In this document: in pieces, positions 42,001-51,100 of the stretch
Numbering within the stretch: position 1 is the stretch's first letter
How the letters are laid out: each line of letters starts with the position of its first letter
Assembly (NCBI GenBank): GCA_949987705.1
Contig: OX465282.1
Coordinates: forward strand, 36,358,039-36,422,038
DNA length: 64,000 bases
Direction of reading: 5' to 3'
Source: Thereva unica
Taxonomy: Eukaryota > Arthropoda > Insecta > Diptera > Therevidae
Translations under genes and position numbers: made by a program
Notes under the pieces: model-generated
Told to the model about the DNA's origin: nothing
What the model saw: the letters and a program-made list of their open reading frames with translations, nothing else
Databases searched by the model: none

Positions 42001-42566
42001 TCCGTTTTTTCTGGTTCTATAAGGTAAAATCGGTAGCTCCCGGGATCACCATCGACTATCGCTCGTACCAATTTCTCAGCACACGGAGGGAGCACGGTAT
42101 CTTCACGAGCGACGACTTTAAGCTGCGAATAACGAGTGGATCCTGTGGCCATTGGAATCTCCTTGTTGTCATATCTCAGTATTTCCTCTCCGATGTCCAG
42201 TAAAATTTTATGTGCTTTCATAAAGTCCAGTCCTAGAATACACTCGTCTGTTATATCTGCTACCAGGAACGAATGCGAAAATCCAATGTCTGCGAGAACC
42301 ACATCCAACATAATTTCTCCGTGTAATCGTACTGGCTCTCCTGTTGCAGTTTTCAGTCTGTATTGTCGTGCGTCTTTCAGCCATTTATTACCGACCATGT
42401 CAGCGCGGATAACAGATTTTGAAGCACCAGTATCTACAGTTATTGTGCATTTTTCGGCTCCAATCTTTCCATCGATGACAAGGCTGTTTCCACTACGCTG
42501 CAGTTGTTTGATAGTGGTGATGATGACACCGGGGGCTTCGATTTCCCCGACTGACTCCCGCCCCAT
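39009..42566 (-). pseudogene. A4 protease, RT, RNase H and integrase (pol), with nonsense codons
   Basis: In order: protease [18 protein letters not shown] (about 42450), RT with [40 protein letters not shown] and the active site CLVYLDDIIVVG, thumb LRSFLGLATYYRRFVRNFAD, RNase H (FILDTDASNVGIGAVIS, ELLAIVDSTKHFHKYLYG, RTDHAALKWLM), integrase HHCC (HLGVNKTLAKIRERFYWLH, WCRKCTTCA), core aspartates in IAIDVAGPF and LHSDQGRNFES with E in GMVERFNRTM, and C-terminal GPY/F block (RQWEGPYKIL). Stops interrupt at 41376-41378 and 41070-41072. The last residues are altered by the MITE at 38667. It is the reference for what A2 and A3 have lost. Confidence 0.93.
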
Positions 42567-42577
42567 GGAGTCAGTCT

Positions 42578-44096
42578 TTATTCGTTTCCCTGCTGCTGTC
42601 TGCGGGGAGACATGGAGTCATTGTTTGCGGCCTCCCTCTGGTCACATTTCTGTCGTTCTCCGCATTTTTCACAAGTTCCGCCACTCCTATTCTCGGGAGA
42701 CTCTGCTCTCCTTCGCTTTCTGCAATTCCTTTGCAAATGACCCGGTTCACTACAGTTCCAGCATCGGAGTCGACCGTGTACTTCCGTTGCATTCATTCTG
42801 TTGCAAATATCCTCTGTTGTGTGGATCTCTCTGAGGCGGACTGCACTTCTTGATGCTTGCTTCGCTGCCTCGTATGCCAGAGCATATGCCAAAACTTCAG
42901 CGGTATTCTTCTTTCCGGCCAATCTGGCTGCTTGTTGTAGATCTCGGTCGGCAAGAGTTAAGAAAAGCCTCTCTTGTTACTTCGTTGATGTAATCTTGGC
43001 CGAAGCTAGGATAACCCAGATGCACTAACCTCTCGATATCGGCGCATAGTTGTTGTAAAGTTTCTCCTGGCTTTTGAAGTCGATTGCGAAGTTGAAGTCG
43101 ATAAACCTCTTGCAGGTGCTGATCACCGTAACGCATTTCCAGTGCTTGAACTAAGAACCCGTAGCTGTTGCGATGTTCTGCTGGTATTGACTGCAATATT
43201 TCTGCTGCTGTGCCCCTTAATGACAACGTTAAGGCCGTTGCTTTTTCCTCCTCAGTTCAGAAATTGCCTGCTGCTGCCGCTTCGAATTGAAGCTTATAAG
43301 TAGGCCATGGGCTTTGCCCGTCGAAAGTTGGAGGCTGTAGTTTCCTAACTCCGATGACTTCATGAGATGCCGTCGCTGGGTGGTGAATCTTTACTCTTTC
43401 TAGATCGGCTCTGACGGTTTCTAGTTCAATTTCGAGTTTTTCTAGATCATTCCTTACGTTTGCCTTGATGGAAGATTCGAGATTTTCCAGATCATTCCTT
43501 ACATTTTCTTTCATGTTATCTAGCTTGTTGTCGACAGAAAGGGAGAATGATTCGATTTTCTGCTCCAGCTGGTTCTTCTGCTCTTCCATAGACTCTTTGA
43601 GTTCTGCTAACGAGCGTTCATGAGCTACTGCTAACAGTTTCTGTTCATCTTTTAACGCCAACACTTCCGACTTGATCTCTGTAGTCGAACGTTCTTGCGC
43701 TTCCTTCATCTCGGCTGTCACTTCCTTAATCTCTGCTGATGCACGTTCTTGCGCTTCCTTCATCTCGGCTGTCACTTCCTTAATCTCTGCTGATGCACGT
43801 TCTTGCGCTTCCTTCATCTCCGCTGATGCACGTTCTTGCGCAGCTGAAGACCGTTCTTGCGCCTCTTTCATCACCATCAATGTCTTAAAAAGTTCTGCCA
43901 TACTCACTGTCGATTCTTCTGGCTCCGCTTCTACCTCGTCTTCAAAAATGTAGGCTTCAGGATCCTTACCTTCGTTCACCATAGCTTCTCGAAGCAGGGC
44001 GGTTAGGGAACTTTTAGCCCCCACCGTTGACAATGAGCGTTTACTTAACTCTCTTTTCAACTCTACAGTGCGCAAATCCACTAGCTTTCGACCCAT
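42578..44096 (-). pseudogene. A4 gag, with nonsense codon and frameshift
   Basis: ATG at 44096 opens MGRKLVDLRTVELKRELSKR with the SAP-like motif, then a coiled coil with tandem KEAQERASAEIKEVTAEM repeats. A TGG to TGA change stops it at 43257-43259 (GNF stop TEEEK). The frame continues through the capsid-like region to about 42960, where a small deletion shifts it, then resumes with AGKKNTAEVLAYALAYEAAK and the CCHC knuckle CWNCSEPGHLQRNC. Gag and pol are in different frames or separated by a stop near 42570. Non-functional as written. Confidence 0.92.
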
Positions 44097-44188
44097 TTTA
44101 CTAATAAGTCCTTATTTCTCACGCACAAAATTTAAAGTCCAATCACAATTATTGTTCAAGTTCACTTATTTCACTTATCTCTTAATTA

Positions 44189-44206
44189 ATCCCACTTCTG
44201 ACACCA
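44189..44206 (-). promoter_or_regulatory. Primer-binding site, tRNA-Leu type (A4)
   Basis: On the minus strand TGGTGTCAGAAGTGGGAT, two bases after the 5' LTR, identical to the sites of A2 and A3. Confidence 0.9.
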
Positions 44207-44208
44207 AT

Positions 44209-44725
44209 TGTTACGTTTTTCCGGCTTAACGGATTCGTAGGATTAATTAAGGAATCCACTTTTTAATTATCCACACAAAATTTATTTATTACGAAACAAA
44301 ACACAATTTAATAACACAAACACAATTCTTACAGTTCACTATAATCACTTTCAAATTTACTATCTCGCACTATTAAATTCTATCTGTCGCTTTATAGTTC
44401 ACTTTCAAATCACTACTTTTCACTGTTATCACTCTAAAACACTTTTATCGCCTTTTAAATCAAAACTGGCTCGATAGCGGCTGCCAGGCGCTTTTATATA
44501 GGCAGCTCCACCTTTGTCTAACTTCTGGAACCTTCTCGAGTCCTTTTTCTCGAGCCTAGTGGTATGTTCTTTTCTTTTCGTCCAGAAGCTTGAAGTTGTC
44601 TTCACTTATCGCGCGTTCCAATTTTAGTTTAGTACATAAGTCATTAATTCAGACATAAACCAGAGTTGTTACCGACAATCGTTGGTTATGCTTTTTGACA
44701 AACAGATGGCGCATAAATCATCACA
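44209..44725 (-). repeat. 5' LTR of A4
   Basis: 517 bp, TGTGATGATT to AACGTAACA on the minus strand, with TATATAAAAGCGCC box. Contains CTCGAGAAAAAGGACTCGAG in the middle, a subtype feature largely shared with A1 (CTCGAGAAAAGG) but not A2 or A3. Confidence 0.93.
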
Positions 44726-45695
44726 ATATCAATGAATTTTTTATCGGAATTAACTATGCCTTGTAGCAAAATGCTGTAGTACTTCTTCCTGTTGAAGTAT
44801 GCTTCCTTATCTGTGCTCGGTGTTGCTATATAAATGTGGGTACCGTCAATCGCACCGATTACATTAGGAAAATTTTTTTTGGCCTGAAATTTAATTTGAT
44901 TTTCCTTCATTTCTGCAGATGTTGGCCATTTAATGTACTGGGGACTAATTTTAATAAGCCACTCTATAACACAGAACTTCGTGTAACATCAAATCTATCA
45001 GAGATTTGTCTATATGTTTCTGTGTTATTTAGAAACCATAACGTCAGGAATATTTCGCATTTTTCTCCACACTTTTGACGACCTCCATGGTTTTCTCGAA
45101 CTCTGTAATTTGTGTATTGTTCTAAATTGGCAAAAAAGAAAACATTTACTTAGTTTCATCATGAAATATGCTTTTATTTAGGTACCTATAAGAATTTCAG
45201 CCATTGAATGTGTTACGCAAAAAATTTCCCGAAATTACTCATTCGAATAGTCTCCGATTACGAGTAAAAAATGTTTTATTCTTACACCTTCTATTTAGGA
45301 CGCTTCTTCCAATTCAGATGAGGAAGATGATGATGAGGAAGATGATGATGATAACAAAGATGCAAACGAAAGCAGACTGCTTTCGCTGCTAGAAAAATTC
45401 TTAATATTTTCGTCCTAAAAAATATATTAATTAATTATTACAAATAATTACTAATTATTTCCTGTTACCATATTTATGGAATTATCCATTAATTTATTAT
45501 TTTTATTATATTGTTATTTACTGAAATTTTATTGGGATGATAACCTTCGAAAAGCAAAAGCCCTCTGTTGCTGAGAACTGAAATCTTAAAACCTGCGCAA
45601 CTGCCGGCAGTATAATACTCGACAACAAGAGCTTGTGTAGTTGCGCGTAGATACGAGAGGTTTTGAGAACTTTACTAGTCCCAATGGATCGCAGC

Positions 45696-45990
45696 CACTG
45701 ACATATAGTAATGGACTGCTGATTGACGATGCTGAATGGCACCATTTTTCTCCAGAAATAGAAAACCTTTTTAATGCAAACAAAAAAAATTTCTTCGAAT
45801 GTAGGAGAAAATAAGTGATAAGACGTTTGTTATAATTAACGGAAATAAATTTCCATCACTTATTTTTATTTATTAAATGTATTTATTCCAAAACCATGAC
45901 GTTTATTTCCTCTGTTTAACGAACTTTTCAAAATAGCTCAAGAGTGAGACAGAAGAACGAAAACTATACCTGTCTATTTTTTTCTAATTA
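45696..45990 (+). mobile_element. MITE copy (CACTGACATATA-type) inside the Harbinger element
   Basis: Starts CACTGACATATAGTAATGG at 45696 and matches 16110-17784 (opposite strand) without the LINE. Ends near ACCTGTCTATTTTTTTCTAA, a block also in the 47063-47587 MITE. Its far terminus is missing or worn. 45421-45695, between this copy and the transposase N-terminus, has no recognised feature. Confidence 0.72.
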
Positions 45991-46197
45991 TGAATGAACT
46001 GTAATCGTCAGCGCATTTATTAACTTTAATTTATATTTAATGCTTTTTTAACTTGCACATTTAACAAATTTTTATGCGCGGCGACACGTTGATTTCACCA
46101 CCGAACAAACTTTGACGTTTAAGAGACCCGGTCAAAGTACTAATACATGTAAAAGCGTTTGCATGGCTTGTATATTATAGAAGGCTATGGTTAAGCT

Positions 46198-46690
46198 AAG
46201 TCATTTTCGTAGCCCCCGAGAATGAAATTAGGATTGTGTTAGTGTGTTGCTCTGTGCAGTCGAGAATTTTTTGGAATGCAAAGTAACAAACTTCCCCGCG
46301 ACCCCTTGCCTATAAAAGCGGTTTATTGGAATTATTGGAAGTGTTGATGGAAGAAATGTTATGCCGTGTAATTTGCCTCATGGAGGCTTGTTACACGGCA
46401 TAACACTTTCTGCTGTAACAAACCGGTTTGTGCGTGTTATACGAATTTCACGATAAACTGACTGTTCTGCATTTTTTCGTATAACAATTCTATTGTCTAT
46501 GTAGCTGTCTACAAACTTTAAGTCATTTTCGTAGACCCCGAGAATGAAATTATGATTGTGTTAGTGTGTTGCTCTGGGCAGTCGAGAATTTTTTGGGATG
46601 CACAAGTAACAAACTTCCCCGCGACCCCTTGCCTATAAAACCGGTTTATTGGAATTGTTGGAAGTGTTGATGGAAGAAATGTTATGCCAT
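46198..46690 (+). repeat. Direct repeat pair, about 319-bp spacing
   Basis: AAGTCATTTTCGTAGCCCCC near 46198 and AAGTCATTTTCGTAGACCCC near 46518 start two similar stretches, both with GTTAGTGTGTTGCTCTG and CCGCGACCCCTTGCCTATAA. Confidence 0.8.
46358..46404. repeat. Short hairpin
   Basis: GTTATGCCGTGTAA and TTACACGGCATAAC are perfect 14-bp inverted arms around a 19-bp loop. Confidence 0.8.
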
Positions 46691-47079
46691 GTAACTTGCC
46701 TCATTCACAAGTAAGTAAAAACACACACTTCCCGGCGACCCCTTGCCTTAAAAAACAGTTTCAAGGCCGATTTGATGGAAAAGTGATGGACCCCTTTCAT
46801 CTCCTTTCCTAATTTGCTGCACGTTGCCAATTTTGACGTTCCGACATGGCCTCACTGACATATAGAATTGGAAGTGTTGATGGAAGAAATGTTATGTCGT
46901 GTAATTTGCCTCATTCACAAGTGAGTAAAAACACACACTTCCCGGCGACCCCTTGCCTTAAAAAACAGTTTCAAGGCCGATTTGATGGAAAAGTGATGGA
47001 CCCCTTTCATCTCCTTTCCTAATTTGCTGCACGTTGCCAATTTTGACGTTCCGACATGGCCTCACTGACATATAGAATG
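46660..47079 (+). repeat. 210-bp tandem duplication
   Basis: GGAAGTGTTGATGGAAGAAA at 46660 and 46870 start two almost identical units, including CAGTTTCAAGGCCGATTTGA and ending CCTCACTGACATATAGAAT. Confidence 0.88.
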
Positions 47080-47587
47080 GACTGCTCATGAGGAATTTTT
47101 CATGGCATCAATTTGTTCCATAGGCTACAAACCTTTTTTCACTCCATGTAAACACCGGAATCACTTTTGAAATTTACATTTTTTTAAATACGTACTTAAA
47201 ACATTAAAACAACACAAATATTTTGTTTAAAAAAATTAATAAACACTATTCTCACTTTTTAACCTTTTAAAATGCCTTTTCTTCATTAATTTGCAAATTT
47301 TATGTGTATCTGATTTAAGTTCTTAACGCCTGTTTTAGCAACTGACATTCTGTATGTCAAAATCCGGGGGTCTACGGAGAAAAGAGCAAAAGATATAAAC
47401 ATCACTATACCCGTCTATTTTTTTCTAATTGATTTAACCTGTTTTTATTTCTGTCAGTCTGATTTTACTTCTGAGTGCTTCTGTCAGTTTGGGGGCTTAT
47501 GGATGAGCGAGTCAACTATACATTTTTGGTGCCATCGGTTTGTATGGGAATAATTTCAGATGAGCAGTCTATTATTATATGTCAGTG
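47063..47587. mobile_element. MITE with 8-bp target duplication upstream of TCERG1, 525 bp
   Basis: Ends CACTGACATATAGAATGG and, on the opposite strand, CACTGACATATAATAATAG, continuing through GACTGCTCAT. CATGGCCT at 47055-47062 repeats exactly at 47588-47595. An 8-bp duplication fits hAT or a related superfamily. The same family is at 45696 and 16110. Non-coding. Confidence 0.88.
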
Positions 47588-47595
47588 CATGGCCT

Positions 47596-48104
47596 ATGCA
47601 GCCTTTATTTCAGGTTTTTAACCAATTTTTTTCTGGATTTGGCAGCGTTTGTACGATGAATTTGGTCGGCAATAGCAATATCGCCATTGTCATTATCGAA
47701 AAAAGTTGCCCGTGGAGGCCCCGGGTAATGTAATGTGTCTAGTTGAAGCGCAGCCATCCAGAGATAATTGTAGTTTGTTTGCATATATGTACATTTCTCT
47801 ACCCATAAGAAGCTTATAAATATATTATTAGGATTTCATGAATAGAAATTAACAGCAATATATAAATTGATAGAAAGGATATGGACTTTTTTATAATTGT
47901 GAGAAAGTTTTAAGTGTAAGATAAAAAGCAGCCGACAGAAGTGAATTTTTGTTTAAATTTTTATTAAAATACCGTAATCGGTTTCGTATAATACATTCTA
48001 CAATATTTTGCGCAATCGTGGAAACTTCTGTAGAAATACTCATTTTAATACAAGAGCAATGATTAGGAATTCATAAATTGGAAAAAATAAAACAGGAATT
48101 TTTT
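47596..48104 (+). promoter_or_regulatory. TCERG1 5' flank and leader, promoter expected here
   Basis: AT-rich sequence between the MITE and the TCERG1 start codon. No clear TATA box, initiator or other gene was recognised; the assignment rests on position. Confidence 0.4.
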
Positions 48105-51100
48105 ATGGAGGAAGCATTAGTTCAAGAAATACAGACGAAAGATGAAGATATTCCCAAGGACTTGGCTAAAACTGACGATGAGAAAGGAACCGAAGTGGCC
48201 AACTTTGAGCCCACCGAATTAGTTCAAGATGATGATAGCGAAATAAAAAATCAAAACAAAGTTTCTTTCCGGTAAGGATTCAGTAAGCTTTTGGAACTTT
48301 TCTTTAATCTCTATCTTTTAAAGCGGTAAATTATGGAATGTTACTCCAAGGTTTCGTGGTCGCGGTTTTGGTCCTTTAGGTTCCGGAGGATTAAGAGGAC
48401 GCGGGTTAGCCGGATCAGGACCTTTTTTTAGGGGAAGAGGAGGACAACATATGAGGTTCGGATCTCCTAATTTTGAATCTTGGTCTCCACACGGCAACGG
48501 AAATCCAGGATTCAATCCTAATTTTGGCGGACCACCAGTGGAATTATGGGTTGAAACAAACTCAGATGAAGGGAAACCTTATTATTACCATGCTATAACT
48601 AGAGAAACAACATGGACAAAACCTGAAGGGCCTGCTGTGAAAATAATGACACAATTAGAAGTTGAAGCAATGAATTCAAAAAATCAAAATCTTTCAGAAA
48701 ATGATATAAAGAACTCTAATTCCGACACTTCTGTACTAAAGAATGTATCATCTTCGGGTAAAGAAAAAATTAACGCGGTGGATCAAGGAGTTAATAGCAC
48801 AACCATGAAAAGTAACGAGTCTACTAACCCAATTCCACCCATATCTCAGCAGCCTTTTTTCCCAACTGGGCCATCGCATTTTGCCGGACCACCTTTTGGA
48901 ATGCCACCGCCAGGTTATGGAGGATATCCATCAGCTCCTTGGAGTCTGCCTTGGGGAGTTCATAATAATTCCCTACAAGACCAGCCAGCGAAAACACTTA
49001 TAATTAAGCCAGGTGTAATTGATCCAGTTGTAATTGCTCGAGCAGCAGAATGGTCAGAACATCGGGCTCCTGATGGACGCCCGTATTACTACCATGCCGG
49101 TAGGGGTGAAAGCTTATGGGAGAAACCTCAAGCAATTCGAGATTTAGAAGGTTATTTTTAATTTCGTATTTATTTGATATTAAAGATATTATTTCAGCTG
49201 CTCGTATGGCTGCTCATTCTGGAGTTACTCCGCAATCTGCTCCACCTCACCCAACAAATAATTCATTAGTCAACCAAAACAATGTTATGAATGCATCGAT
49301 GGGTATGACCCATACGGCTCCTATTTTCGATCAGGTAGGATTTCCACCCAAAGTTTCTAATGAGATAAACGTAAGTAAATCGGGCGGTTTAAGTGATTTG
49401 GATAAAGAAAAGAAACATAAGTTAGAAACAGAGAAAAAGAAAAAGGATGAGGAAGATAAGCGGCAGTCAGTGAAACCAATTGATAGATCGCGCCCTATTT
49501 CAAGTACCCCTATCACTGGAACTCCATGGTAAGAAAATATCAATTAAAATAAACAAAATAATGTTTTTGCAATTATAGGTGTGTGGTTTGGACTGGTGAT
49601 GGACGTGTCTTTTTTTATAACCCCTCAACAAGAACTTCTGTGTGGGAAAGACCTGAAGAGCTATTAGATAGGGCTGACGTAGACAAAGCGGTGTCTTCCC
49701 CACCTGAAGAGCTCTTAGGTGCCATTCAGAAAGAGAAAAAGATTAAATCACCCATAACTATTGAATTACAAGATCGTAATGAAATCGAAGCTACTTTAGA
49801 GCTAGAAGTACCATGCAAAAAAATAAGAACAGGTAAAAATAATCGTCAAATTTTTAACAAAATTAAAATTAAATTGTTTTTTAGAAATCAAAACCGATAA
49901 AAAACCAACTACTGAATTAGCGAAGGAGGCAGCGATTGAGGCGGAAGTACGTGCTGCAAAAGAGCGCGCACTTGTGCCATTAGAGGTGCGCGTAAAATCT
50001 TTTAAAGAAATGTTAAAGGAAAAAGATGTAAGTATATCACTATATGAGTGCATGTTCTATTATATTCATTGTATATTGTAATTTTAATTAATTAAATTTT
50101 TATTAGATGAAAATATATTTTCACTAGCTAACATAATACTTACAAAAAAGCTTTCTTATCTTTTTGAATTATCTTTTGCAAAGCGGCATAACCATATTGA
50201 TTTTCTTCGTAATTTTTGTCTTTGCTTTTAACCCATTCCGCCACCAATTATATGACATAATTTGTAAATTGAAAACACTATTTAATTATTATAACTTTTA
50301 TTTCAAAGAAACCTTATCACTAAACTTCATATAAAATTAAAACGGTACAACATAAATCTATAATTTTTTTTTTGTTATTTGAATATTTGTTTAATCTTCA
50401 TCTCCAGGCAGTTTTGGAAGGATATGGTATTTTTTGAAACATTGTGGCATGTGGAGAGCCACCAAGCATTTCTCACATTTGAACACTCCACTCAATCACT
50501 ATTTGAACACTCCAAATCGTTTTTCGTAGATGTAAAATCACTTGAATCACTACCACATTCTTAAATTTCACTTTCACTACAACTTTCCAGAAGCAATTGT
50601 TCCATTTCAACTTCATTTGACAAAATATTACTAGCGCGACGAGACCGTTTTTTACTGTTGGCGGCCATTTTGGAAACACTGTTGGTTGTTAACATACAAT
50701 TTAAAAATAATACCTAAAAAACTTTAGTAATTATATTTTTTCATCAAAATATAATTCGTAATTTCTTTTATCTACGATATTTACATGAATAAAGTTGTTG
50801 TCAATGATTTTGTATGCATAAAATGACCACGCAAAGACAGACCGGCATTTCGCCGGCTTTGTGCTTTAATAGCATAATGTAGCTGACCGGCGATTCGCCG
50901 GCTTCGTGTGTCAATGGGTTAATATTTTAATAAAATGAACAAGTAATTTGTAAATCTGCCAAATTTTATTTTACTCTCTACACTAATCTAGTATATGTAA
51001 TTCCGTATACACCTTAGTTCTAGTTTAGCTTTTTGTTATCGCTAATCGAGTATATTGTTAAACTTCTTAATTGCATATTGTTGAATCTTTATTGGCTTTC

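Larger units (their letters stand above)
38112..44725 (-). mobile_element. Family A copy A4: full-length gypsy retrotransposon
   Basis: 6.6-kb element with LTRs at 38112-38604 and 44209-44725 and ATAT on both sides (38108-38111, 44726-44729). It is the only copy here with RT, RNase H and the whole integrase. Several nonsense codons, frameshifts, a 24-bp LTR deletion and a MITE in the 3' end of pol make it inactive. Its LTR subtype differs from A2 and A3. Confidence 0.95.
37609..45420 (-). pseudogene. Harbinger DDE transposase (HARBI1-like), split by retrotransposon A4
   Basis: The C-terminal part (38107-37609) begins HCGEPGAMHDARLLRIS and has GVILGDSAYPELEYLV (second D) and RIVVENAFGLLKGRF (E), ending at a stop. 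The N-terminal part (about 45420-44730) has a serine-rich start (ENIKNFSSSESSLLSFASLL), LTLWFLNNTETYRQISDRF, and NVIGAIDGTHIYIATPS with the first D, ending KKFIDI at the A4 boundary. The two parts fit exactly across the ATAT target duplication, so A4 hit an open reading frame at this point. There is also an indel near 44960 and no clear start ATG. DDE_4-family enzymes of this type cut and paste Harbinger elements. Confidence 0.85.
36046..46188 (+). mobile_element. PIF/Harbinger DNA transposon, enlarged by nested insertions
   Basis: Inverted ends: about 36046-36200 reads CCTTCTATAATACAAGCCAT, then TTGACCGGGTCTCTTAAACG and GTTTGTTCGGTGGTGAAATC; 46020-46188 gives the same on the opposite strand. 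Between them lie a Myb/SANT-type gene (plus) and a DDE transposase gene (minus), the standard two-gene Harbinger layout. A4 (6.6 kb) and a MITE (45696-45990) are inserted inside; without them the element would be about 3.2 kb. The exact target duplication was not resolved. Confidence 0.82.

Noticed and set aside
42136..42834. 232-codon plus-strand frame inside A4
   Set aside because: Antisense shadow of A4 gag and protease; no domain, and it spans several broken sense frames.
37609..45420. Domesticated HARBI1 gene
   Set aside because: It lies between Harbinger ends beside the partner Myb/SANT gene and is broken by A4, so it is an ordinary transposon gene.
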